Shown here: piece by piece, positions 34,160 through 42,693 of the stretch
How the letters are laid out: the number at the start of each line of letters is the position of its first letter
How positions within the stretch are numbered: position 1 is the stretch's first letter
NCBI GenBank assembly: GCA_963698885.1
Contig: CAVOSJ010000003.1
Coordinates: forward strand, 620,001-684,000
Direction: 5' to 3'
Source of the DNA: JBARKJ01 sp963698885
Lineage (GTDB): Bacteria; Nitrospirota; JACRHJ01
Length of the DNA: 64,000 nucleotides
Notes under the pieces: model-generated
Told to the model about the DNA's origin: nothing
The model's input: only the letters and a program-made list of their open reading frames with translations
The model's database searches: none
Position numbers and translations under genes: made by a program

Positions 34160-34408
34160 ATGATAGTCGCCTTAAAGGATGGTAAAAAAATGATCCCGCT
34201 GAAATCGGGAACGACGCTTCTTTTTGGCGTACGGGGAGAAAAACACCTCTACCTCTGCAATACTGGTGAATGTCCGACGGAGACAAACGATACGGTCATC
34301 CTGGCGCCGGAGGAAATAGACGAGGTCATAGTTACTTTAGCCGAGATAAAGAGAGAAATCCTGGTAAAAAGCGGCACATACGCCGAAAGGCTCAGGCAGG
34401 TCGTATAA
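34160..34408 (+). CDS. Small hypothetical protein, 82 residues
   Basis: An AAAGGAG site lies 8 nt before the ATG and the frame is clean. The protein (IVALKDGKKMIPLKSGTTLL, EEIDEVIVTLAEIKREILVK) is predicted to be small and soluble with a beta-rich front and a helical end; two cysteines lie in LYLCNTGECP. I do not recognise it. It stands alone between the HMA-like gene and the helical repeat gene. Confidence 0.6.
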   Translation: MIVALKDGKKMIPLKSGTTLLFGVRGEKHLYLCNTGECPTETNDTVILAPEEIDEVIVTLAEIKREILVKSGTYAERLRQVV

Positions 34409-34416
34409 TTGACAGA

Positions 34417-34440
34417 TACTTACCTGATGATAGGTAAGTA
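34417..34440. promoter_or_regulatory. Inverted repeat between two small genes
   Basis: TACTTACCT and AGGTAAGTA form a perfect 9-bp inverted repeat around GATGAT, 8 nt after the previous stop and about 50 nt before the promoter at 34485. The A/T-rich arms and absent T-tract fit an operator better than a terminator. Confidence 0.5.
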
Positions 34441-34484
34441 ATGAAAATCACTGCGGAACAATGGGTTACGCAGTTTTCCGGGAA

Positions 34485-34493
34485 TGCTATACT
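34485..34493 (+). promoter_or_regulatory. Extended -10 promoter of the helical repeat gene
   Basis: TGCTATACT matches TGnTATAAT in all but one base; the -35 (TTACGC at 34466) is weak. The start would be near 34500 and the GGAGGG ribosome site at 34514 serves the ATG at 34524. Confidence 0.6.
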
Positions 34494-34523
34494 TAAATGG
34501 TACATTTAACTACGGAGGGCTTT

Positions 34524-35198
34524 ATGGCTAAGGAAGAAGCGATGGAACATCCCGGCATGTCGATAGGAAAAGCAGGTACTACCGTAAAAGGTGAGATAAC
34601 TTCAAGCCTGCAAGGGCTAAATGAGATAGAGGCTGAGATAGTGAGTCTTGTGCGCGACACGGTGTCAAATACCATCAAGGCGACGGGCACGGTGGCGGAC
34701 CAGGCCGTGAACGTGACGGCGGATGTCCTGAAAGGGGCGATACAGGCATCCGAGGAAGTGGGCGCAAACCTTATCAACAGCACGAGAAACGTCGCTAAAG
34801 GCGCCGTAATGGGGATAAGCGATATCAGCGGAGACGTTGTAACGGCCGCAAGCCAGACCGCAAGAGGCGCCGTTAAGGGCGCCTCCGACGTCGGCGCGGA
34901 TGTCGCTACTGTGGCGAAGGGCGCGGTGGACGGGATAATCGAGGCCGCAAAGGAAGTGGGCGGCAATCTCGAAGCAGTCGCGGTTTCCGCGGTAGGCGGC
35001 GCTGTTGAGGCAGCCGGCTCCATCGGAAGTGCCGCCGTGGCCACCGTGAAAGATGTCCTTATCGGCGTGGTGGGCGGCTTGAAAGATGTGGCCAGCGCGG
35101 CGCTTCCGAAGAGGGCTGTCGGGGCGACGGAAGAAGCGGAACCGGCGGAGGCCGAGGCGGCGGAAGGGCATGCAAAAGCGAGGAAGAAAAGCAGGTAA
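34524..35198 (+). CDS. Low-complexity amphipathic helical repeat protein (LEA-like)
   Basis: Starting at the ATG at 34524 (GGAGGG 5 nt upstream), the 224 residues consist of Ala/Gly/Val/Asp-rich units of 11-12 residues, such as SQTARGAVKGASDVGADVATVAKGAVDG. This pattern resembles LEA group-3 or other amphipathic stress proteins; it has no signal peptide. A Lys/Glu/Ala tail (EAEPAEAEAAEGHAKARKKS) ends it. It likely protects membranes or proteins under stress. An extended -10 promoter and a following hairpin make it a single-gene unit. Confidence 0.75.
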   Translation: MAKEEAMEHPGMSIGKAGTTVKGEITSSLQGLNEIEAEIVSLVRDTVSNTIKATGTVADQAVNVTADVLKGAIQASEEVGANLINSTRNVAKGAVMGISDISGDVVTAASQTARGAVKGASDVGADVATVAKGAVDGIIEAAKEVGGNLEAVAVSAVGGAVEAAGSIGSAAVATVKDVLIGVVGGLKDVASAALPKRAVGATEEAEPAEAEAAEGHAKARKKSR

Positions 35199-35226
35199 TG
35201 TCCAACGCCTTATTAATCCTGCCTAT

Positions 35227-35262
35227 GCTGGGGAAGGTTGATCCGTCATCAATCTCCCCAGC
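35227..35262 (+). terminator. Terminator-like hairpin after the LEA-like gene
   Basis: GCTGGGGA pairs with TCCCCAGC, extended by AGGTTGAT/ATCAATC with G-T pairs, giving a stem of about 15 bp. It lies 29 nt after the stop, with only a weak T-rich stretch after it. The remaining gap to 35435 holds no clear gene. Confidence 0.6.
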
Positions 35263-35435
35263 CCATTTCATCTTAATATCCGCGTGGCTGAATATTTCCT
35301 TTTTGCCTGCCACTTAAGTATAATAACGACGTTGGCCGGTGTAGCCTCCATGATATGCGGGGCGATGAACGTCAGGAACTATTTCGCCGACAGTGAGCAG
35401 TAAATGATCGCTATAAAAATTATAGAGTAAACGCC

Positions 35436-36098
35436 ATGCAACATCTTCTATATATATTTCTCATTGCCCTATCAAACAACGTTGACAATATCACTGCGCG
35501 AATCGCTTACAGCATCCGGGGAATAAAAATAACGAACCTGATCAATCTCTGGATTTCCGTGATCACCTTTGTAATCTCTTATCTTGCTGCTTCTTCGGGG
35601 ACTATGGTTTTAGGGGCTTTGGGAAGACGATCGTCGTCCATTATCGCCATGGTCGTGCTTACGGTAGTCGGCTTATGGATGATTTTTGAAAAACCCCTGA
35701 AAAAAAAATACGCCGAAAAGCTAGCCCTGAATAAAGGGAAGGGCATCCTCCACGTCCTGGTGAAGCCTGAAAATGCTGACCTGGATGACTCGAAGCACAT
35801 AGACTTCAAAGAGGCGACTTTCCTGGGCATCGCGTTGTCAATAAACAATGTAGGCGGGGGCCTGAGTGCCGGGATGCTCGGCCTGAACTCATTTCTGGTA
35901 GGATTTTTGTCCGCCGTGCTTAATTTCATTGCCCTTTGGGCGGGAAACCACGTTGCCGAATTTTGTATCAGGAAAAAGATATCCGACAAGGCAGCTGTTG
36001 TGGGCGGAGCCATCCTGATTGCGATCGGCATCGAGACAACTTTTTTAAATTCCGACAAACCACGGCAATACTTAATATCCAGGATTAAAGGGCTGTAA
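35436..36098 (+). CDS. YtaF/MntP-type membrane exporter
   Basis: The 220-residue membrane protein has six hydrophobic segments in two similar halves, each with an asparagine/aspartate motif: ALSNNVDNITARIAYSIRG in the first and ALSINNVGGGLSAGMLGLN in the second. This repeated N-x-D/N pattern is typical of the MntP/YtaF family, which exports Mn(II) or related cations. A cytoplasmic loop (KGILHVLVKPENADLDDS) joins the halves. No riboswitch is seen upstream. The neighbouring P-type ATPase also concerns cations. Confidence 0.82.
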   Translation: MQHLLYIFLIALSNNVDNITARIAYSIRGIKITNLINLWISVITFVISYLAASSGTMVLGALGRRSSSIIAMVVLTVVGLWMIFEKPLKKKYAEKLALNKGKGILHVLVKPENADLDDSKHIDFKEATFLGIALSINNVGGGLSAGMLGLNSFLVGFLSAVLNFIALWAGNHVAEFCIRKKISDKAAVVGGAILIAIGIETTFLNSDKPRQYLISRIKGL

Positions 36099-36133
36099 AA
36101 TGCATGCTCGAAAACGCACGGTCCCGATGATAG

Positions 36134-36550
36134 GCGGGCGCAAGCCTTCTTGCCATAGCCGTAAACGTCTATGAAATGGTCAGCTCGCTGGGGTTCCCGC
36201 TGATATTCACAAGGGGCCTGACCCTCTTCAAGCTCTCCACGGTAGATTATTACGCCTATCTTCTTCTTTACTGCATCGTCTATGTCATACCGCTCGCGGC
36301 TCTTGTCCTTATCTTCGCGGTAAGCCTGGGGACAAAAAAGACGGAGGCCCGCCAGGGAAAGTTTTTGAACCTGGTTTCCGGCTTTATGATGTTCGGCCTT
36401 GGTTTGGTCCTGGTGTTCGGCCCCGACCTGCTGAACAGCATCATGACCGCGGCTGGGCTCTTGATACTGGCCCTGACGGCGGCTGTTATCGTGGATTTTT
36501 TAATGAAAAACGTGACACCGAAAGACGGAGAAAAAGACGGGGCCGGGTGA
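36134..36550 (+). pseudogene. C-terminal remnant of a thioredoxin/CcdA-like membrane protein
   Basis: The frame is open from 36134 after a TAG and reads LLAIAVNVYEMVSSLGFPLIFTRGL, then three hydrophobic segments (YYAYLLLYCIVYVIPLAALVLIF, FLNLVSGFMMFGLGLVLVF, AAGLLILALTAAVIVDFLM). This resembles the last part of CcdA/DsbD-type membrane proteins that have a thioredoxin-like front. The expected N-terminal half is missing: YtaF ends just 36 nt before. It is likely a truncated gene, although an internal ATG at 36176 might still be used. Confidence 0.55.
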
Positions 36551-36553
36551 GGG

Positions 36554-36787
36554 TCATGACGCCATCTCCTCAGTTTCCTGGTGCCTGCGCAGGGTGTCTC
36601 TCACGGACCTGCAGACCAGCACGACCAGAAAATCCTTGACCCTCGCGGTTCCCTTCAGCCTCTCCAGTTCCCGCTCATACAATTCCCTTACTTCCTCCTC
36701 CGGGAGCGTTATCTCCCTGCAGAGTATTTCCATGGCGTGCAGGTGTATCAGGCGTTCCGCCTCGTCGTCATAAAGATAATTCAGCAT
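36554..36787 (-). CDS. DUF3562-like small protein
   Basis: The 77-residue protein reads EEEVRELYERELERLKGTARVKDFLVVLVCRSVRDTLRRH, the pattern I know for DUF3562: a helix-turn-helix-sized acidic/basic domain of unknown role. It follows metK by 1 nt and is probably co-transcribed. No signal peptide or membrane segment is present. Confidence 0.75.
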   Translation of the reverse strand: MLNYLYDDEAERLIHLHAMEILCREITLPEEEVRELYERELERLKGTARVKDFLVVLVCRSVRDTLRRHQETEEMAS

Positions 36788-36788
36788 G

Positions 36789-37979
36789 CTACCTCCTGAA
36801 AGTGGATATCTTTTCCGTTACTTCCCAGGGCAGTCCCATGTCCATCCTGCCCACATGGCCGTATGCGGCAAGCTTCCTGTAAAAGCCACCCTTGACCTGA
36901 GATGGCAGGTGCCTCAGGTTGAACTTTTTTATTATTCCGGCTATCCTGAAATCGAAATTTTTCTCCAGCATCGAGGCTATCTCCTCATCGCCAATTTTGC
37001 CGGTGCCGAACGTCTCCACCTGCACGCTCACCGGCCTTGAGAGGTTGATCGAATAGCTCAACTGGAGCTCGCACTCGGTTGCAAGCCCTGCCGCGACCAC
37101 CGTCTTGGCCGCATGCCGCGCGGCATAGGCCCCGACTCTGTCGATCCTCGACGGGTCCTTGCCGGAGAGCGCCGCGCCGCTATGCCTCGAATATTCGCCG
37201 TAAGTATCGATGGCGTTTTTCCTGCCCGTAAGGCCGGAATGCACGGAGGGGCCGCCCACTATCAACTGCCCCCTCGGGTTCACGAATATGCGTGTCTTGT
37301 CGTCCGGTTTTATTCTCTCGTCCCTGAAGACCTCGTCAATCACCGCTCCCTTGATTTCTTCGTGCAGGTTTTTAAGGACGGGGACGCCGGTTTTATCCTG
37401 GCTCGCGACTATCGTTATGCTGTGTATCCTGTGCGGCTTAAAATCCCTGTACTCCACTCCAACCTGTGTCTTTCCGTCCGGGCATAGGTACGGAAGCGTC
37501 TTCGTCAGCCGCACCATCGTAAGCCGCCTGGCCAGCTTGTGCGCGAGCCATATCGGGAGCGGCATCAATACCGATGTCTGATCGCAGGCATAACCGAAGA
37601 CCGTGACCTGGTTTCTTGCGGGCGTCGCCTCGATCTCCTCATCCGACATGTCCTTCTCGTCCACGGCCGGGCGCTCTTTCTCCGGAAGCTCCCTCAGGCT
37701 TGTAAGTATGCTGCACGTCTTCGCGTTAAAGGCCGGCTGATCATAGCCTACCTGGTCTATTATCTGTCTCGCAACCGCCGGAAAATCCACAATGGCCGTG
37801 GAAGCGAACCTCGCCGCGATGAATACGATGGACGTGGAAACCGCGCACTCGGCGACCACCTTGGAGAGCGGGTCCCGCTGGAGGAAGTGGTCCACGATGC
37901 CGTCGGCTATAATATCGCAAAGTTTGTCAGGGTGTCCTTCCGTTACCGACTCCGAGGTAAACATGAAGTTCTTTCTCAT
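36789..37979 (-). CDS. metK: S-adenosylmethionine synthetase (divergent type)
   Basis: The cytosolic enzyme makes SAM from methionine and ATP. The ATG at 37979 (MRKNFMFTSESVTEGHPDKLCD) follows GGGAG at about 9 nt. The 396 residues have GHPDK, GYACDQTSVLMPLPIWLAHKL, DGKTQVGVEY, GRKNAIDTYGE and SGKDPSRIDR. Several usual residues differ: GYATDET is here GYACDQT, and the GGPxxDAGLTGRK loop is GGPSVHSGLTGRK. That makes it a divergent MAT branch rather than the E. coli type. Its start overlaps the reconstructed end of the ATPase gene. Confidence 0.9.
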   Translation of the reverse strand: MRKNFMFTSESVTEGHPDKLCDIIADGIVDHFLQRDPLSKVVAECAVSTSIVFIAARFASTAIVDFPAVARQIIDQVGYDQPAFNAKTCSILTSLRELPEKERPAVDEKDMSDEEIEATPARNQVTVFGYACDQTSVLMPLPIWLAHKLARRLTMVRLTKTLPYLCPDGKTQVGVEYRDFKPHRIHSITIVASQDKTGVPVLKNLHEEIKGAVIDEVFRDERIKPDDKTRIFVNPRGQLIVGGPSVHSGLTGRKNAIDTYGEYSRHSGAALSGKDPSRIDRVGAYAARHAAKTVVAAGLATECELQLSYSINLSRPVSVQVETFGTGKIGDEEIASMLEKNFDFRIAGIIKKFNLRHLPSQVKGGFYRKLAAYGHVGRMDMGLPWEVTEKISTFRR

Positions 37980-40900
37980 ATCCGTTCGTCTCCCGTTCGG
38001 TTGAAGGTACGGTGCTTTCAAGCGCGGAGGCGCTTTTTTCGCGATCAGCTTTCTCCGAAGGTTTACTCTTCGTCGCCTCGTTTATCAGAAATGGCAGTAT
38101 GGAGCCGGCGCCGACAACGGCCGCGTCGGCAAACCCGATCGTCGTAATGCCAAGGAGCCTCCTTAAACCCGGTACCGCAAGGGTTAGAACCTGCAAGGCG
38201 AGAGAAACCCCGAGCGCCGTGTTGAGATAAGGGTTCGGCGGCATCTTTTCCTTGCCGAAGATGCTTTCCGTCTCTGAGCGGCAGCTTATCGCGTGTACCA
38301 GCTGGGCGGTCGTCAGGGTCGTAAACGCCATCGTGCTTGCCTTTGCCCCCATCCCGTACCTCGCTATCCCGTATCCATATGCCCCAAGCGCCCCGCCGGA
38401 CAGAAGCGCCGACTCAAAAGCGATCCTTTTAAAGTCAGAGCGCTTTATTATCGGCTCGTGCGGGTCCCTGGGCGGCCGGGATAGAACGTCCGGCTCGGGC
38501 AGTTCGAGCGCCAGCGCAAGCCCGGGGAAGATATCCGAAAGGAGGTTTATCCAAAGGAGCTGTATCGCGCTCAGGGGCTGGCCCAGGCCGCCCGCGATAG
38601 CAAGAAACATAACGTTGATTTCGCTTAAGTTTGGTGGCAAGCAGGTAGTGGACCGATTTGCGGATGTTATTATATATTGTCCTTCCATGGCTGACCGCCA
38701 CTATCATCGTCTCCAGGTTATCGTCTTCCAGGACGATATCCGCCACTTCTCTGGCTACGTCCGTCCCGGTATGTCCAAGCGCAATACCGATGTCCGCCGC
38801 CTTCAGCGCCGGGCCGTCGTTTATGCCGTCGCCCGTCATGGCGACCACCCTGCCGGATTCCTGCAAGGCCCTGACTATCTGGAGCTTGTGCGCCGGACTT
38901 ACCCTCGCGTAAACATGCACCCTCGCGGCGAGCGCCCGCAGGACTTCCTTGTCCATATCGGCAAGATGCGTCGAGTCCAGTATTTCGAGTTGTTTGTCCT
39001 GGCTAAGGTTCAGCTCCTTGCCGATTGCAAACGCGGTAGGGCTCTGGTCGCCCGTTATCATTATCGTATCGATGCCGGCCTGGTGGAAACCGGCCATAAG
39101 GTTCTTGAGTCCCTTCCTCACAGGGTCCGCCATGCCGATAAGGCCAAGCCATATCAGCCCGCTCCCGTTTTCATCGGAATAATTGAAAGCCGCCCCCAGC
39201 ATCCTCATGGAAGCGCCGGCCATCCTATCGTTTTCCGTGAATATCTCCTGCCTGTCCTCCTCGGTAAGTTGAAGCGTCTGCCCGTCCTTCATATGCCAAT
39301 TGCACATCGCAAGGACTTCCGCCGGGCTTCCCTTTACCGCAAGAATTTTGCCGCCGCCCGGTGCGCCGTTAATGGTGCTCATGTAGTTGCGGCTCTCGGA
39401 GCGATGGCTTATCTTCCGGAGGGGGTGCCTCGCCCTTAGTTCCACCACGTCTATGCCCGCGTTTATAGCCAGGTTAATCAGCGCGATTTCCGTGGGCGAG
39501 CCTCGAAGCTCGTATTCGCCATCCTTGAAGTCTATTTTTGTCTCATTGCATATGACCGATACGTGCAGCAGCATCAGCAGCTCTTTCATTGCATAGGGGT
39601 TAACTCTGTCCGTATCCGAGATGAATTTGCCGTCTGATATCTTTAACCTTATGCCGCCTGCGTAAACCTCCACTACGGTCATCCTGTTCATCGTGATCGT
39701 GCCGGTCTTATCGAACGAGATGGTCTGGACTGAGCCCAGGGTTTCCACCGCTTCCAGATGCCGGATAAGCACGTTATGCCTGTCGCATCTTCCTTATCCC
39801 GAGCGCAAGGGTCGTAGTCGCGATCGTGGGCAGGCCCTCGGGGACCGCGGCCACGGCAAGCGATATCGACGACTGCAGCATCTGCAGGAACCCATATCCC
39901 CGTAACAGGCCGATTATGAACACGACGGCGCACACGCCCCCGCTTATGACGACTAACTGTCCGCCCATTACCCGGAGCTGTCTCTCCATGGGAGTCTCCG
40001 GCGACTGGGCTTCCCCCATCATCGTCTGAATCCTGCCTATTTCGGTGAACTCGCCTGTGGCGACGACCACGGCATAGCCCTGTCCCCCGATTACAAGAGT
40101 CCCCATATAAGCCATATTCAATCTGTCCGCAAGGGGCACGTCCAGCTTTACCAGCGTCTCGGTATTCTTCGTCACCGGCATGCTCTCGCCGGTTAAGGCT
40201 GACTCGTCAACGGTGAGAAAATCGGCCTCTATAAGCCTTGAGTCCGCAGCCACGTAGCTGCCGGGTTTCAGGATAATGACGTCGCCCGGCACCACGTCTT
40301 TGGCATCCAGCTCTGTCGGCAGGCCGTCTCTTAAGACAGTCGCGTAAGGCCTCACCAGGGTTTTCAATGAACTGATGGTTTTTTCGGCCTGGGTTTCAGT
40401 GACATAACCGATTGCGGCGTTGATGAGGACCACGCCCGCTATAAGGACCGCGTCGGATATGCCTCCCGTAAAGATTGAAAGGCCCGCGGCTACCCCCAGA
40501 AGCGCAACCGGAATCGATTTGAACTGTTCAGCGAATATCTCAAGGCCGGAGCGCTTTACAGCCTCCGGCAGGAGGTTCGGTCCGAATTTCCTGAGCTTAT
40601 CGTCCGCGGCCTCGGACGTGAGGCCGTAGCCCGCCTGAGAGCACTGTGAGGTTGAGGGCGTCTTCGGAACTGATAAGATGCCAGTGCGCCGCGTCCTGTT
40701 CTTCATGACGGACTATTCTCTTGAATTTTTCCCGAAGCTCAGCTTTTTCCTTCGCGGGGGAGGTTGCCGTCCTGGCTGGCGGGCCGGATTCCTGAAGTTT
40801 TTTTATGTAGCTGTCTAAAATGGATTTGAGCAGTGAGGCTATTACGGAGCTGGATTCTTCGGGAGGAAAAAATACAAGGACGTTTCCGGTCAGGATGTTG

Positions 40901-41034
40901 ACGGAAAAAGAAATTACACGAGCCTCATTAAAGAGGCCCTTTTCGATATCTTGTTTGAGGGATTCGGAGTGGTAAAGTCCTTTTACCTTATACCGTGCTC
41001 TCCCTCTGACCGCAGTATGTATAGGCTGTACCAC
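37927..41034 (-). CDS. P2-type cation ATPase with N-terminal HMA-like domain (three frameshifts)
   Basis: Four segments join into one protein of about 1030 residues. It starts at GTG 41034 with an HMA-like domain (VRGRARYKVKGLYHSESL, NILTGNVLVFF). A cation-ATPase N-terminus follows (HWHLISSEDAL; GLTSEAADDKLRKFGPN), then TGES, the ion-site motif PEGLPT, the phosphorylated Asp in DKTGT, KGSPAEVL and TGDGINDGPALKAADIGIA. PEGLP points to a Ca2+/Mn2+-type P2A pump rather than a heavy-metal pump. Frame breaks lie near 40640, 39778 and 38640. The C-terminal end near 37927 overlaps metK and is uncertain. Confidence 0.85.
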
Positions 41035-41046
41035 ATTGCCCTTGCA

Positions 41047-41571
41047 TTATTCGATAATGCCAAGTGGAACAAGCTCTTGTTCGATTTCATTGGCGTCAGG
41101 CCTTGCCTTCAGGAATATGTTCAGCGCATACCAGAATGCGGTGTACCATGCGGGCGCGGCGAAATTGCCTCTCGCTATCTCATAAATCCCGACTCCCGCC
41201 AGCGTCAGGAATGACGCGGTGGGCAGGTCAATCTCTCCATCCGTCGCGGATTTCAACGTATTGTCCAGGCTCTTGAAGCTCTCTACGAGGTTGTTGGATA
41301 GACGCTGCCTGCGCTTTTCGAGCTTAAATAATTTGTTCGACTCCGCGAGCTTGATTATGGAATCCATGTCGGCATTGTGGGTGACAAGGACGCTGCCAGT
41401 CACTGGATTGATTTCAACACCCGCGACCCTGGTATTTTTTTCAAGAACGTCCTTGATATTTGAAAAGAAACGGGCGTTGCCCTTTTTGGAAGGTATCTTG
41501 AACCGCACCCTTCCTTTTGTCGCATGGCTTATATGGGCCGACGGCGTTTCCGGCCCGGCTTTAGGAGGCAC
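41047..41571 (-). CDS. HMA-like domain protein
   Basis: The protein has an HMA-like N-terminal fold (ISHATKGRVRFKIPSKKGNARFF, NPVTGSVLVTHNADM) without CxxC, a basic middle and a hydrophobic stretch (FLTLAGVGIYEIARG, APAWYTAFWYALNIFL). A GTG at 41571 with GGGGGAG upstream is a better start than the ATG at 41607, because it overlaps the previous stop by only 11 nt. It is encoded between the DUF5132-like gene and the HMA-fused ATPase and is likely their partner. Paralogue of the protein at 33584-33955. Confidence 0.72.
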   Translation of the reverse strand: MPPKAGPETPSAHISHATKGRVRFKIPSKKGNARFFSNIKDVLEKNTRVAGVEINPVTGSVLVTHNADMDSIIKLAESNKLFKLEKRRQRLSNNLVESFKSLDNTLKSATDGEIDLPTASFLTLAGVGIYEIARGNFAAPAWYTAFWYALNIFLKARPDANEIEQELVPLGIIE

Positions 41572-41851
41572 TTGTAATCTCTCCCCCTTCAGCGACAATG
41601 GATTCAAGGGTTTCCTTCGCTTCCTCCTTCTCCATCTCCGCCTTGACCTCCGCTACCAGGTCCTCGACCACCTCGCTCACCTCGTGAAACGCCTCCTTGC
41701 CCTTCTCAAAGGCAATCAGCCCGCCCTTTAACGCGGCCTTGGCGAGCGGTTTCGCCGCGCGGGCCGCCACGGGCGCAAGTATTATCGCACCCACTCCAAT
41801 CACTACGGCAGTAACGATATTGCCCTTGAATATATCACCCAACCCCGCCAT
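41561..41851 (-). CDS. DUF5132-like membrane protein, second copy
   Basis: The 96-residue protein (GLGDIFKGNIVTAVVIGVGAI, then ARAAKPLAKAALKGGLIAFEKG) is a clear paralogue of the product of 32764-33162 but lacks its long basic tail. One hydrophobic segment and an acidic helical end (LVAEVKAEMEKEEAKETLES) are visible. It opens the minus-strand block DUF5132 - HMA - HMA/ATPase, and GGGAGG precedes its ATG. Confidence 0.8.
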   Translation of the reverse strand: MAGLGDIFKGNIVTAVVIGVGAIILAPVAARAAKPLAKAALKGGLIAFEKGKEAFHEVSEVVEDLVAEVKAEMEKEEAKETLESIVAEGGEITSAS

Positions 41852-42693
41852 AACAGCCTCCCTTTATTAGATTAACCGACAGCATTATTTAAAGATTACT
41901 GCGTCAACCTTATTATTGCAAATACCCCTTTGCCTCAATTTAGCATAACATACGGGTATCTAATCCTTATGGGATAAATCCATCACTTACCTAATTTGAA
42001 ATTGTTACTGGCGGGCTCAGCCGCACCGATTGCCGCCGTTCAGCCCGAAGACTTCCCTGACCCATGATTCGTTTTTTATTATACAAAGTATATCATTTCA
42101 TTAAGACCTCGATAATGTGCTGAAATTCTCTCTTTTTTATACGTTTCAAGATTACGCTTTTTTGTAACTTCAACGCGTCACGTGCCGTCTACAAAGTACT
42201 CTACAGACCTCTTATTTAAAAGGTTAAGGAAATTATACCAAGGGTGCTAAGTATGCCTAAAACAAGATGTCCACATCTGTTAAATAGGGTTGCATACCAC
42301 TGCTGCACAGTAAATGAATCGTACTGCCCCAGTAACTTCCAGCCAAGTAGTACTGCACTACTATTTTATGCAGAATATGTCCGTTCTATCTTGGATATCA
42401 CTTGAACCAAAACAAAAGAAAGGAGGATATGACCCGGGAAAAATTGCAATGACGGAAGAGATTGCCACGAAAACAACTTCCGGCTGAGTATTTGCCATAA
42501 GCTCTATCACTTTTCAAAAACTGCTTTTGACGGTGCCCTGACACCACCCAAAGACCCCTCTTAATACCATGACTGCTAACCATTTGATTAATAAAGATTA
42601 ATTAAAGACTTTTAATTTGATTCATGGTCCGCTTCCGGGTATCTTGGGGCAGTTCTGAAAGGGAATTACCCCCAAACAGCACGGAGGAATCAA
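41852..42693. other. 842-nt gene-free stretch before the giant NHL gene
   Basis: No convincing gene is seen on either strand. A 61-codon frame at 42398-42583 (minus) has no ribosome site and odd composition. The part near 41880-41960 must hold the promoter of the minus-strand DUF5132/ATPase unit; candidate boxes (TTGCAA-17-TAATCT) are weak. The end of the stretch holds the element shared with the second NHL gene (42574-42626). Confidence 0.55.
42574..42626 (+). repeat. Upstream element, copy 1 (shared with 45628-45680)
   Basis: GCTAAC, a TTGATTAATA-like stretch, TTAATTAAAGAC and TTAATTTGAT appear in the same order about 70-120 nt before the start of both NHL genes. The element is A/T-rich, and TTAATTAA is palindromic. 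It could be a promoter or regulator site that was copied with the gene. Confidence 0.7.

Noticed and set aside
42398..42583. 61-codon minus-strand frame in the 842-nt gap
   Set aside because: No ribosome site, odd amino-acid content, no neighbour in the same direction.
42560..42693. c-di-GMP or other riboswitch before NHL copy A
   Set aside because: I could not find the conserved core of a known riboswitch class in the leader.
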